Source: Planctomycetaceae bacterium
Lineage (GTDB): Bacteria; Planctomycetota; Phycisphaerae; SM23-33
Direction of reading: 5' to 3'
Assembly: GCA_021371965.1 (NCBI GenBank)
Contig: JAJFVE010000077.1
Coordinates: 1 to 49,748, forward strand
Length of the DNA: 49,748 nucleotides
Shown one piece after another: positions 14,162 to 22,885 of this stretch. The notes under the pieces were generated by a model, which saw only the letters and a list, made by a program, of their open reading frames with translations, had not been told where the DNA came from and did no database searches. Each line of letters opens with the position of its first letter. Position 1 is the first letter of the stretch. Made by a program: the position numbers and the translations under genes.

Positions 14162-15049
14162 ATGTCGCTCAATCCCCAGGAATTGGACAGATGGGTCCGC
14201 CGCGCCACAACCCATCGGATCGTTCGGGGCGACGCGCGGAACCTTTCATTTATTGCGGATGAATCCGTGCATCTGGTCGTGACATCGCCGCCGTACTGGA
14301 CACTGAAGGAGTATGAGCCCCATCCTGACCAGTTGGGGCATGTTGCAGATTACGAAGAGTTCCTTGATGCACTGCGGCAAGTCTGGTCGGAGGTTTACCG
14401 CGTATTGGCGCCAGGCGGACGTTTGGTTTGCGTGGTGGGGGACGTGTGCCTTTCTCGCAAGAAGAACGGCCGCCACGTCGTGGTGCCGCTGCACGCGGAC
14501 ATCTGCGTGATTTGCCGGCGGCTGGGGTTCGACAATCTCAATCCGATAATCTGGAACAAGATCGCCAACGCCAATTACGAGGTGAACAACGGCGGCGGGT
14601 TTCTGGGCAAACCGTACGAGCCCAACGCGATCATCAAGAACGATATCGAGTTCATCTTGATGCAGCGCAAGAGTGGTGGCTACCGAAGTCCCTCGATGGC
14701 GCAGAGAGAGCAGAGCAAGCTGTCCAAAGAGGAATTCCGCCAGTGGTTCCAGCAGATCTGGACCGTTCCGGGCGAATCCACCAGCCGACATCCCGCGCCC
14801 TTTCCGCTCGAAGTGGCTTATCGTCTGGTGCGGATGTTTTCATTTGTCGGCGACACCGTGCTGGATCCATTTCTGGGAACCGGGACCACGTCGCTTGCGG
14901 CAATGAAATCCGGTCGCAACAGCATCGGGATCGATGTTGAAGAGAAGTATCTTCAGATGACGCGCCGCCGTCTGGAGAAAGAAAGCGGCTCACTGTTTGC
15001 TGAGACCGAAATCGTGTTCGAACGCCAGGCGCTGGACAAGATTGCCTGA
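14162..15049 (+). CDS. Orphan DNA methyltransferase, beta-class amino-methyltransferase (probably N4-cytosine)
   Basis: Transfers methyl from SAM to an exocyclic amino group of DNA. About 295 aa. The catalytic motif IV, VVTSPPYWTLKEY, comes first (near residue 41), and the SAM-binding motif I, DTVLDPFLGTGTTSLAA, is near the C-terminus (about 240), followed by GIDVEEKYLQ: the beta arrangement. SPPYW rather than DPPY favours m4C, but m6A beta enzymes with SPPY exist. A variable region (about 155-210) is the target-recognition part. No restriction endonuclease gene is next to it, so it looks solitary. An upstream ATG at 14105 would add 19 residues without homology. Confidence 0.88.
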   Translation: MSLNPQELDRWVRRATTHRIVRGDARNLSFIADESVHLVVTSPPYWTLKEYEPHPDQLGHVADYEEFLDALRQVWSEVYRVLAPGGRLVCVVGDVCLSRKKNGRHVVVPLHADICVICRRLGFDNLNPIIWNKIANANYEVNNGGGFLGKPYEPNAIIKNDIEFILMQRKSGGYRSPSMAQREQSKLSKEEFRQWFQQIWTVPGESTSRHPAPFPLEVAYRLVRMFSFVGDTVLDPFLGTGTTSLAAMKSGRNSIGIDVEEKYLQMTRRRLEKESGSLFAETEIVFERQALDKIA

Positions 15050-15074
15050 TCGCGAAGGCGTCCGCCCAATAAAG

Positions 15075-15103
15075 CAGCCCCGGCGGTTGGGAGGCCGGGG
15101 CTG
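15075..15103 (+). terminator. Hairpin downstream of the methyltransferase gene
   Basis: Perfect 10-bp stem CAGCCCCGGC / GCCGGGGCTG with a 9-nt loop, 25 bp after the stop. There is no T-run, so it is an atypical terminator or an RNA 3'-end stabiliser. Confidence 0.6.
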
Positions 15104-15180
15104 TGGCAAGGGCTGGAAGACGTCGGGCAGTTGACTTCGTCCAGCAGGAAGCGGTTGTTTCGTTCAAGGGGACGTTAGGA

Positions 15181-15186
15181 TATAAT
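15181..15186 (+). promoter_or_regulatory. Consensus -10 TATAAT upstream of the 15241 lipoprotein
   Basis: Exact TATAAT about 55 nt before the ATG. The nearest -35-like hexamer, TTGTTT (15155-15160), is 20 nt away, so the promoter may rely on the strong -10. Confidence 0.45.
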
Positions 15187-15240
15187 CTTCGCCTGAGCCA
15201 ACAGCGGGGCGTTTTTTTTGCGCCCTGGCGGAGACTTGCC

Positions 15241-15918
15241 ATGCGGACTTCGATCATCAGCCTTGCGGTGCTGGCGGCGGTTGCGGCGCTGGGGGGGTGC
15301 GGCGACAACTACACGCAGCCGCTCTATATTCCTCGCGAGCTGGCGCCGGCGCCGGAGAGTTTCGACAACTGGTGGCTGGCGTCGGAGTTTGTGCTGCGGA
15401 AGTACTACTTCGAGGAAGACTACAGCGACCGCCGCACCGGCGTGATGACCACCGTTCCGCTGACGGGAAAGCACGTCTTCGAGTTCTGGCGAAAAGACGC
15501 CGTCACCTGGGACGACGCCTACGAGAGCACCGTCCAGACGATCTACCGCATCGCGACGATCTCCATCGTCAAGAACAAGACCGGCGGATACGAGCCCAAG
15601 GTCACCGTGACCGTCGGACGCTCCGACCGCACCCAGCAAAGCGTCACCACGCTGGCGGGGGCGTACGGGCTGGCCAACGAAGGGCGAAGCATCTCGATCC
15701 ACCGTCGCCGCCTGCGCCCCAACGCCGGGGCGGCCCAGGAAGCCATCCGCGAGTCGCAGCGCACCAATCAGCCCATCCAGGCGGCCTTTCCCGACTGGTT
15801 CTGCCTGCTGGGCGAGGACGAACTGCTGGCCGACAGCATCCGGATGGATATCGTCGAGGCCGCCGGCAAGCGGTCGTACATCGCGGGCATCGGCAAAGAC
15901 ACCTCGCCGCAAGAATGA
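15241..15918 (+). CDS. Lipoprotein of unknown function
   Basis: 225 aa. ATG 15241 has GGAG 9 nt upstream. The N-terminus MRTSIISLAVLAAVAALGGC is a lipoprotein signal with lipobox LGGC. The mature protein includes FDNWWLASEFVLRKYYFEEDY, GVMTTVPLTGKHVFEFWRKDAVT and a strand-rich PKVTVTVGRSDRTQQSVT section, then ISIHRRRLRPNAGAA. It has no known catalytic motif. The beta-sheet composition and conserved Trp residues suggest an assembly or binding role in the envelope. It converges with the giant propeller gene, 24 bp away. Confidence 0.75.
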   Translation: MRTSIISLAVLAAVAALGGCGDNYTQPLYIPRELAPAPESFDNWWLASEFVLRKYYFEEDYSDRRTGVMTTVPLTGKHVFEFWRKDAVTWDDAYESTVQTIYRIATISIVKNKTGGYEPKVTVTVGRSDRTQQSVTTLAGAYGLANEGRSISIHRRRLRPNAGAAQEAIRESQRTNQPIQAAFPDWFCLLGEDELLADSIRMDIVEAAGKRSYIAGIGKDTSPQE

Positions 15919-15942
15919 CCGCTCGATCCGAAGCGGCGTCGT

Positions 15943-18900
15943 CTATTTCGCTCCACCGGCGCTGAAGCAGACCACGTGCCCGTCGAGGGTGGCGACGAAG
16001 ATCCTCTCTGCCCCCACGGCCATGCCGTCGAAGACCGGCGGGCTGTGGAGGTCATATTTGCCCAGCGTGCTGCCGTCGGCGGTGGAGATGGCCCACAGCG
16101 AAGCGCCGGCCTTGCCTTGCAGCGCCGCGGTGGCCTGGGGGCTCTGGTCCTTGAGCAGGTCCGGCGCGCCGGCGACGAAGAGCGTCTTGTCGGCCAGCAC
16201 CATCGCCCTCACCAGCAGCGGCAGGGAAACCTGCCACTGGTACTGGACGGCTGACTTCCACCCTCCGGCCTTGGCCCAGGCTTCGTAGTCCTTCTTCTGG
16301 GCCGAGGCGGCGAAGAGGCGGTACTTGCTGTCTTTCTCGACGCCGACGTGGCTGGCCTTGGGGTCGGCCTGGCTGCGTCCGAACCCGTAGGCGGTGTCGT
16401 TGCCGATGCAGAACATGCGGGCGAAGGGCACCTGGTTGGAGGCGGCGCCCCAGTCGCGGAACCCCGCTTCCATCTTGGGTCCGATGAGCCAGTAGGATCG
16501 GTGGAACCACGAGTCGTCGAGGAAGCCCACCGGGCTGAACAGGTGCGGGACGCGCGATTCGAGCTTGGCGCCCTCGGGGCTGAAGACCGTATGCCGCATG
16601 AAGACGTGCTCGTCGTCGCCGGACAGCACGTCATTGAGCGCCCCAGCCATGCCGAACCCTTCGATCGCGTTGGCGGGCTGTCCGCCGGTGCGCGGGTCGC
16701 GGCTGTCGATATGCGTCAGCGACACCTGCACGCCCGTGGCGGCATTGACGCGGTAGAGATACAGCCCGCCGTCGAGGTAGGACGTGCGTCCGGCGGTGAA
16801 CCAGGCGTCGCGCCCTCGCACCAGCACGCTGCCGTGGACCGGCCAGACCGACTCGAGCCGCTCGCGCACCATCATGCGCTGGTCGGCCGGGGCAGCGCGG
16901 AACCGCCAGGCCAACGCCCCGTCCGAGGCGCGCAGGCAATAGGTGTAGCCGTCGGCGCATCCGAACAGGACTCGCGGACCGTCGATCGTCGGCGGCGAGT
17001 CGACGCGCCCGCCGGCGATGTAGCTCCAGGCCACCGACCCGGTCGTGGCGTCCAGGGCGTAGACGGTGTGGGCGTCGATCGAGGAGACGTACGCCTTGCC
17101 GCCGGATACCGTCACCGCGCTGAGCCGCCCGCCGATGGGCGTCTTCCAGGCCGGGATCAGCGCCAGACCCACCCGGTCGCTCGTCGAACCGCTGCGCGCC
17201 GGGTCGCCGCGGTAGGTCGGCCAGGCGCCGCTGTCGCCCTCGGGGGCTTTCTCGGCGGCCACGGCGTCATACGCCGGGCCTTTTTCGAGATTGGGCGCGG
17301 GATTGGCCGGTAGCTTCCGCACGGGGGTGAAGGCGGCAAATCCGCGGATCATCGCCTCGAAGTAGCACGCGCAGGCGTGCGGCGGGGCGTAGATGAGGCC
17401 GTTGGCGGGCACCGGTCCGTGCTGGCACGTGCCGCGCACCCAGTGGTTGAATTCCATCGCGCCGCTCTGGGTGTCGAGCAGCTCGATGCCCGCGCGGCTG
17501 AGGACGAGGAACTTGTTCGTCGCGCGGAATCGGTGGCAGCGGTGATGGCTGACGACGAAGTGGTCGGGATTGTCCGGTTCGCGGCGGCGGATAATCTTGC
17601 CGGTCTTGACCTCGCGGGCGTTGGTCACGCCGGGGTTCACGACGCTCCAGAGCTGCCCCATCCACAGCACCCCGTCGGCCACGATCACATCCACCGGGGC
17701 CATGAAGTTCGGATAGCACCGCGCCTTCCAGAGGGACTTTCCGTCCTCTGCCGACAGCGCGACCAGCTCGCCGGCGTTCTCGGCGACCTGGTTGCGCGGC
17801 GAGGGCTTAACCGCGTCGGGGTCTTCCGGCGGGGCCGGGGCGGTCGGGTCGGCCGAGAGCACCACGCCGTCATAGACCACCAGCGTCGCCGACGACTGCG
17901 AAAGGATCCCGCGCGACGCCCGCGGCGCGCGCCACAGGGCCTTGCCCGTGGCCGCGTCCAGGGCGACGATGGCCACGGCATTCTGGAAGAACATCTTGCC
18001 GCCGGCCAGCGCCATCGTCGTGGGGCGGATGTCGTTGGTGTCGGCGTCCTGCAGCGACCAGATGACCTTGCCGCTTTCGGCGTCGATGGCGCGCAGGCGG
18101 TGCGAGGCCGCCGGGGCGGCAGCGCCGCGGCGCTTGGCCAGTTCGGCGGCGGTGTAAACGTCGGTGGGACCCTGGTCGAGGTACAGCACGCCCTTGTCGA
18201 GGATGATCTCGCGCGTGGTGTCGCTGTCGTCGTAGGTCTTGACCACGCGGCCGCTGGCGGCGTCGAGAGCCTGCAGCGGCTTGCCGTAGCCCAGCGTGAC
18301 GTACACGCGGTCGCCTTGGGCGACGAGCCGGCGGCCGATCTCGGCTGGGCCTCCGCGGAACCCGTTCAGATGGCGCTCCCACGGGCTCACCGGCAGACGC
18401 CACAGCTCGACGCCGTTAAAGGCGTCGCGGGCAACCAGCACCCACTGGGCCGGCAGGGCCACCGAGAGCGTCGGGGCGTCGTCGAGGATCGAGAACAGCC
18501 GCCCATTGGCGCTGACCACCGCGCTGACCGACGCCAGGTGCTCGTGGCTGCGGGCGTGCGGCGGACCGGCCAGCCACTGCATGTGTCGCGGCGAACCGAC
18601 CTCATCGTCGCTGGAGGTGGCGTTGTTATCCGGGCCGTGCAGATAGTGGTTCCATTCGTCGAGGTCGGCCGGGCGCGGCTTGGTGGTCTTGGCCCACTGC
18701 CCGTCGCGCAGGACGTACGCCGTGCCGTTGGGCACGAGCACGCGCTGCACCTCGGCGGCGTCGGCGGCAGCGGTGGCGTCGATTAGCAGGTTCACCGAGT
18801 TGCTGACGTACGGCAAGGGCCCGCTCCTCCACGCGTCGGCGCCGACGAGGCCGGAGAGGTTCTTCGCCAAGGCGGCCTTGCGGATGTCCGCCACAGCGGC

Positions 18901-19113
18901 CGCGTCGGCATTGAGCGCGTGAACGCGATACGCTGCGCCGGGGCACAAGGCCAGTCCGAGTTCGGCGCTACCGCCGATGGATACGACGAGTCCACCGGTG
19001 GTAGCCGAGTCGGTGAGGAACCACGCCGCCTCGCCGGGCGTCGCGGCCGGGGCGAGTGAAGCGGCAGAGAGAATGAAGACTGCGATTGTCGGGGCAATAA
19101 CCGAAGAACGCAT
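15943..19113 (-). CDS. Exported PQQ-type beta-propeller protein with N-terminal methyltransferase-like fold
   Basis: 1056 aa, start preceded by AAAGGAG. A signal peptide covers residues 1-24. Residues 26-145 read like a degenerate SAM-methyltransferase Rossmann fold (TGGLVVSIGGSAELGLALC, YRVHALNADAAAVADIRKAAL, VNLLIDATAAADAAEVQRVLVPNGTAYVL), although such enzymes are normally cytoplasmic. DEWNHYLHGPDNNATSSDD (about 150-168) then opens a long PQQ-like propeller with many AxDAxxGKxxW units (LDAASGRVVKTY, IDAESGKVIWSL, LDAATGKALWRA, LDATTGSVAWSY). No quinone-binding Cys-Cys is seen, so the family label is structural. It is encoded 145 bp downstream of the second propeller gene in the same direction. 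Role unknown, probably periplasmic binding or scaffolding. Confidence 0.8.
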   Translation of the reverse strand: MRSSVIAPTIAVFILSAASLAPAATPGEAAWFLTDSATTGGLVVSIGGSAELGLALCPGAAYRVHALNADAAAVADIRKAALAKNLSGLVGADAWRSGPLPYVSNSVNLLIDATAAADAAEVQRVLVPNGTAYVLRDGQWAKTTKPRPADLDEWNHYLHGPDNNATSSDDEVGSPRHMQWLAGPPHARSHEHLASVSAVVSANGRLFSILDDAPTLSVALPAQWVLVARDAFNGVELWRLPVSPWERHLNGFRGGPAEIGRRLVAQGDRVYVTLGYGKPLQALDAASGRVVKTYDDSDTTREIILDKGVLYLDQGPTDVYTAAELAKRRGAAAPAASHRLRAIDAESGKVIWSLQDADTNDIRPTTMALAGGKMFFQNAVAIVALDAATGKALWRAPRASRGILSQSSATLVVYDGVVLSADPTAPAPPEDPDAVKPSPRNQVAENAGELVALSAEDGKSLWKARCYPNFMAPVDVIVADGVLWMGQLWSVVNPGVTNAREVKTGKIIRRREPDNPDHFVVSHHRCHRFRATNKFLVLSRAGIELLDTQSGAMEFNHWVRGTCQHGPVPANGLIYAPPHACACYFEAMIRGFAAFTPVRKLPANPAPNLEKGPAYDAVAAEKAPEGDSGAWPTYRGDPARSGSTSDRVGLALIPAWKTPIGGRLSAVTVSGGKAYVSSIDAHTVYALDATTGSVAWSYIAGGRVDSPPTIDGPRVLFGCADGYTYCLRASDGALAWRFRAAPADQRMMVRERLESVWPVHGSVLVRGRDAWFTAGRTSYLDGGLYLYRVNAATGVQVSLTHIDSRDPRTGGQPANAIEGFGMAGALNDVLSGDDEHVFMRHTVFSPEGAKLESRVPHLFSPVGFLDDSWFHRSYWLIGPKMEAGFRDWGAASNQVPFARMFCIGNDTAYGFGRSQADPKASHVGVEKDSKYRLFAASAQKKDYEAWAKAGGWKSAVQYQWQVSLPLLVRAMVLADKTLFVAGAPDLLKDQSPQATAALQGKAGASLWAISTADGSTLGKYDLHSPPVFDGMAVGAERIFVATLDGHVVCFSAGGAK

Positions 19114-19193
19114 CGATGCTCCTTTGGGCCTGCGCAGGCGGCCTCAAGATGCAGTATTACCCGCAAGAGCGGGGGCGATGCAAGGCTGATTGC

Positions 19194-19220
19194 TTTGTTA
19201 GCGGTCGAGTTTGCTCGACG
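19194..19220. repeat. GTTAGCGGTCGA repeat, copy 1
   Basis: TTTGTTAGCGGTCGA then GTTTGCTCGACG. It matches 31635-31661 at 24 of 27 positions by eye, and the differences lie only in the loop between GTCGA and TCGAC. It lies between the two propeller genes. Confidence 0.7.
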
Positions 19221-19258
19221 TTCTCGCTGCGGTCCGAAAATACCCGTCGAGCATCCGG

Positions 19259-22200
19259 CTATTTCGCCCCGGTAAAGACGCGGACGCTGTTCGAGTCGGC
19301 GCCGATGACGGCGTTGTCGAGCACGCCGCCCGAGGGGTTGTACTTGTACCAGCTCGTGTCCCAGCATGAGACGCCGCCCAGCGTGGTGTGGTAGAGCAGT
19401 TTGCCGCTGTCGGCTTCGTATACGTCCAGCCACATCTCGCTGGGCTTGCGGATCTCGCGCCACTTCAGCGAGCGGTGCAGAATCGCGATACGGATCGACG
19501 ACACGACCGCCAGCGTGTTGCCCTGGCGGCGGAAGTTCAGGATGCTGTGCACGCCCCAGGGCTTGCCACCGGGCGGGTAAGTCACGCTGCGATTGGCCGC
19601 GACGTTGTAGTGCAGGATCTGCCCCTGGTGGCGGTAGTACGGCCCTTCCGCCATCGCGTAGATTTCGTACGTGTCGTATGGTATCCACCGCATGGGAAGC
19701 TTCTCGCCCCAGTCGGCCCCGGCGCCGCCGCGGCGGATGATGTGCAGCACGGTTTCCTTGTCCTGGAAGAACGCCCAGTCGCGACCGGCTGCGATGGTAT
19801 TGTGCTGGCACGGCTCGCCCACCGCCAGCGGCGCAGCGCCCGCCACGGCGCCCGAGGCGCCGTTGAGCAGCACCTCGCAGTACTGCACGTCCTTGCCGGC
19901 GGGTTTGCTCAGCACCATGCCCACCGTCGCCGGACCCTCGCCCTGGCGGCGGAAGAATCCCTTGTGTGCGTTCTTGTCGGTGGTGAACCCCTCGGCCGAT
20001 AGGTTGCGGCTCCAGAGCACGCGCCCCGCCGCCGGATCGATCATCGCCGCCCAGGCCGTAGCGCCGGCGGCGTCGGTGGTGGCGAAGACCGCCTTGTCGT
20101 CGCCGTCGAGTTTCTCGGGATTGAACGGCAGATCGACCGACCATGCCGGCTTGCCGCCAGCGGCGTCGAAGGCCGCGACATTCGATCCCGTCACCAGCAG
20201 AACGTTCTTGCCGATGATCGTGCCCTTGCCCGGCCGCGCCGGCAGCAGCCGCTGCCACGCGACCTCGATCGTCGGATTCGTCCGAATGCACGTCAGCAGG
20301 CGGTCGGTGAGCACGGCCGCGACGGGGGCGGTTGTCTCGTGCGGGGCCGGCACGAAGATCTGCGATTGCGCCAGCGGAAGGTTCAGCACTTCCTGCAGTG
20401 GCGCCTGGAGCGGCCGCGAGGGCGTCTTGGCCTCTTTAGGCGCCGGCAGCGGCGGCACGGTCACCATCGCCAGGCGCTGATCGCCCAGGAAGACCGGCTC
20501 GGCGGTGGCGGCGTCGATGGCGCTCTCGCCGGCAGGCGCGCCCGTGGCGGCCGCGAACTGCAGCAGCTTGTCCTGGCAGATGACCTGCACGTTGTCGCCG
20601 GCAATGCCCGCCTGGCTGACGATGGCCGCGGGCAGCTTGCGGCACCAGAGCATGCGCCCGCTGGCGATATCGATGCCCGCCAGCCATCGCGTGTTGGCGG
20701 TGATGAGCACGCTGCCGCTGACTCCGGCCAGGCGGTCGGAGGGAACCATCGGCCGCTCCCAGAGCAGATTGCCGCTGTCGCGGTCGAAGGCGACGACGCC
20801 GCTGTGGTCGCGCGGGGCCGTCAGCACCGCCCGCCCGACGACGATAGGACCGCCGCCCTCGCGGCTGTACTGGATCGGCGGCTTGGCGGCCTGGAACGCC
20901 TGCGGATAGCCCTTGATCCAGGCGATCATCCCGTCGCGGCAGTCGGCGCGGGCGACGAACCCGCCGTTGGTCGAGCAGTAGACCGCCCCGTCGAAGATCG
21001 ACATCCCGCAGCCGCTGCGGATCAACTCGGCTACCGGATCGGTCGCCGTGCCAAGCACGTGCTTAAAGAGGATGCGGCCGTCGGCGGCGTCCAGGCCGAC
21101 CAGCAGCAGCGGCGAATCGCCCGCCCCGGCGGCGTTGAGGACGCCCGCTCGCTCGTGCACGCGCCAGAAGTGGGGCGGTTCCTTCATCTCGGTGGCCAGC
21201 ACGAACACGCGGCCGTCGGCGGCCAGCGGGCGGCACAGCGGGCGCATCTTCTGCCAGTCGGGGCGGTCGCGCGTGGTCCAGAGCACGGCGCCGTCGGCCA
21301 GGTCGCAGACGGTGATTGCCTCGGGGGCCTGCTGATCTTCAAACTGGCAGGCGACGGTCCGCGTGCGCGAGCCGGCGGCCGTGATCGTCGTCACCACCGG
21401 CGCGTGCACGCCCAGGCCGCTGGCGCCCTGGCGGTCGTAGGCGAGCCGCCAGTCCTGCGACGCCGGGCCCCAATCTTTCATCGCCGCCGGCGGCGCCGGC
21501 GTGCGCGACCATAGCGGCTGCGAGCCCTGGCTCAGCAGGGCGATGCTCCCGGCACAGCCGACGAGCAACCCGCGCGGCGTGTCCTGCGCCCAGCTCACCG
21601 GCCAGGCCACGTGCAGCGACAGCTCGACGCCCTCGTCGCTACGGCGGCCCAGCGAGGTCCATCCCGCCGGCAGCGTGACCGCAAGAACTGGGGACGGACC
21701 CGCTGTCTGGGATTGCGGCGATTGCTTCAGCAGCGCCGCTTTGATCTGGGCCGCGCTGGCCGTGCCGCCGCGCCACGGCAGGGCCGCGTCATTGACGGCC
21801 GTGCCAGATAGCTCGACCCGCCCCTGCGGCGTCTGAACCATCGTCAGCCACAGCAGCACCTGGGCGCGACCGCGAAGGTCGTTGCCGGCTTCCGGTGGCG
21901 CAGGCTTTCCAGCCTGTGCCATGGCGGCGTGCGTGAGCACGTCGCGGGCCGCTGCGGCGGCCCAGTGCAGGCGATGCTGGCGCACGGCCAGTTCGCCCAG
22001 GTCCAGCAGGGCTTCGTGAACGCTGGCGGCCCAGGGATAGCGGCGGAAGAGCCGCAGGGCCTGGTCGAAGTCGCCGCTGCGGGCGGCCTGGACGGCGCGG
22101 TTGCGGGCCTGAAGGTCCTGTTCGCTACGAATGCCCTCCAGCCGCGCCGCCGGCATGGCGTTGAGCGACTGGTCGCATGCGTACCACGCCGAGGAAAAAT

Positions 22201-22684
22201 GCGTTTCGTTGAGGCGAAGGCACGAGTATTTCGTCAGCGTCTGGTCGAGCAGGTCCTGCGCCTCGCGCGGCTGCAAGGCCGACGACGCCGCCGTCTCGGC
22301 GCCCAGGGCGCGGATGGCGTCGCAGCGCATCTCCATCTCCGCCTCGCGGGGCACGTCGGCGATCACGCCGCGCCGGCTGGCGGAAAAGTCCAGCGACTTG
22401 GGATCCTTGGCCTTGGTGAACGTCTCGCTGGCCAGCTTGTTGTGCCCGAACCACGCGTACAGTTCCCCCACAGCCGAGAGCAGCTTGCCATTGCCCGCGG
22501 CGGCCTGCTCGATCTGCTTGATGAACGGCTCGATCTGGTCGTACTGCTGCGCCGTGGCGATCTGCAGCGCCCTGTCGCACGCCTGCGCGACAGCCGGCTC
22601 GCGCGGCGGCGGTGGCGGAACCTCCTGCCCCCCCGCGGCCGCGCACAACACCGCCACGATCATAATGACCCGATAGCGATTCAT
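19259..22684 (-). CDS. Exported PQQ-type beta-propeller protein with helical N-terminal region
   Basis: 1141 aa, ATG preceded by AGGAGA. Signal peptide MNRYRVIMIVAVLCAAAGG, then a PPPPPPREP stretch. Residues 30-330 are mostly helical and look TPR-like (ALQIATAQQYDQIEPFIKQIEQAAAGN, AVGELYAWFGHNKLASETFTKA). From about 340 a PQQ-like propeller begins, with repeats such as VCDLADGAVLWTT, GLDAADGRILFKH, FDRDSGNLLWERP, GIDIASGRMLWCRK and FDAAGGKPAWSVDL. It is likely periplasmic or surface exposed, and co-oriented with its neighbour. Residues 255-264 (MAQAGKPAPP) are encoded by a copy of the palindromic repeat seen at 3068-3141. Confidence 0.8.
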   Translation of the reverse strand: MNRYRVIMIVAVLCAAAGGQEVPPPPPREPAVAQACDRALQIATAQQYDQIEPFIKQIEQAAAGNGKLLSAVGELYAWFGHNKLASETFTKAKDPKSLDFSASRRGVIADVPREAEMEMRCDAIRALGAETAASSALQPREAQDLLDQTLTKYSCLRLNETHFSSAWYACDQSLNAMPAARLEGIRSEQDLQARNRAVQAARSGDFDQALRLFRRYPWAASVHEALLDLGELAVRQHRLHWAAAAARDVLTHAAMAQAGKPAPPEAGNDLRGRAQVLLWLTMVQTPQGRVELSGTAVNDAALPWRGGTASAAQIKAALLKQSPQSQTAGPSPVLAVTLPAGWTSLGRRSDEGVELSLHVAWPVSWAQDTPRGLLVGCAGSIALLSQGSQPLWSRTPAPPAAMKDWGPASQDWRLAYDRQGASGLGVHAPVVTTITAAGSRTRTVACQFEDQQAPEAITVCDLADGAVLWTTRDRPDWQKMRPLCRPLAADGRVFVLATEMKEPPHFWRVHERAGVLNAAGAGDSPLLLVGLDAADGRILFKHVLGTATDPVAELIRSGCGMSIFDGAVYCSTNGGFVARADCRDGMIAWIKGYPQAFQAAKPPIQYSREGGGPIVVGRAVLTAPRDHSGVVAFDRDSGNLLWERPMVPSDRLAGVSGSVLITANTRWLAGIDIASGRMLWCRKLPAAIVSQAGIAGDNVQVICQDKLLQFAAATGAPAGESAIDAATAEPVFLGDQRLAMVTVPPLPAPKEAKTPSRPLQAPLQEVLNLPLAQSQIFVPAPHETTAPVAAVLTDRLLTCIRTNPTIEVAWQRLLPARPGKGTIIGKNVLLVTGSNVAAFDAAGGKPAWSVDLPFNPEKLDGDDKAVFATTDAAGATAWAAMIDPAAGRVLWSRNLSAEGFTTDKNAHKGFFRRQGEGPATVGMVLSKPAGKDVQYCEVLLNGASGAVAGAAPLAVGEPCQHNTIAAGRDWAFFQDKETVLHIIRRGGAGADWGEKLPMRWIPYDTYEIYAMAEGPYYRHQGQILHYNVAANRSVTYPPGGKPWGVHSILNFRRQGNTLAVVSSIRIAILHRSLKWREIRKPSEMWLDVYEADSGKLLYHTTLGGVSCWDTSWYKYNPSGGVLDNAVIGADSNSVRVFTGAK
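21895..21925. repeat. Palindromic GTGGCACAGGC repeat inside a coding region
   Basis: GTGGCGCAGGCTTTCCAGCC followed by TGTGCCATGG. It agrees with the 3068 copy at all but the sixth position over 24 nt. On the minus strand it is translated in frame within the propeller gene. Confidence 0.75.
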
Positions 22685-22885
22685 GCCCGAAAACGTCTCC
22701 TGTTGACAGAACCATAAAACCCGCCAGAGCCCGCCCGGTAGCGGCCCAATGGCTGCGGGCAGGGAAACTCGATTCGGGCCCGGCGATGACGTAGACTGCC
22801 GGGCAGTACAAGCCCATGAGTTGGATGCTCCCGCGGCAGTGCAACGTCGCGGTCACCACGCGAGGCCGCTGCTGGGCAACAGGCC

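Noticed and set aside
13562..15103. Restriction endonuclease partner for the methyltransferase
   Set aside because: Neighbours are a YXWGXW lipoprotein and a lipoprotein; no nuclease motif is seen.
15943..22684. True PQQ-dependent dehydrogenase activity for the two propeller proteins
   Set aside because: No vicinal Cys pair or catalytic Asp-calcium site of quinoprotein dehydrogenases is visible; only the repeat type is shared.
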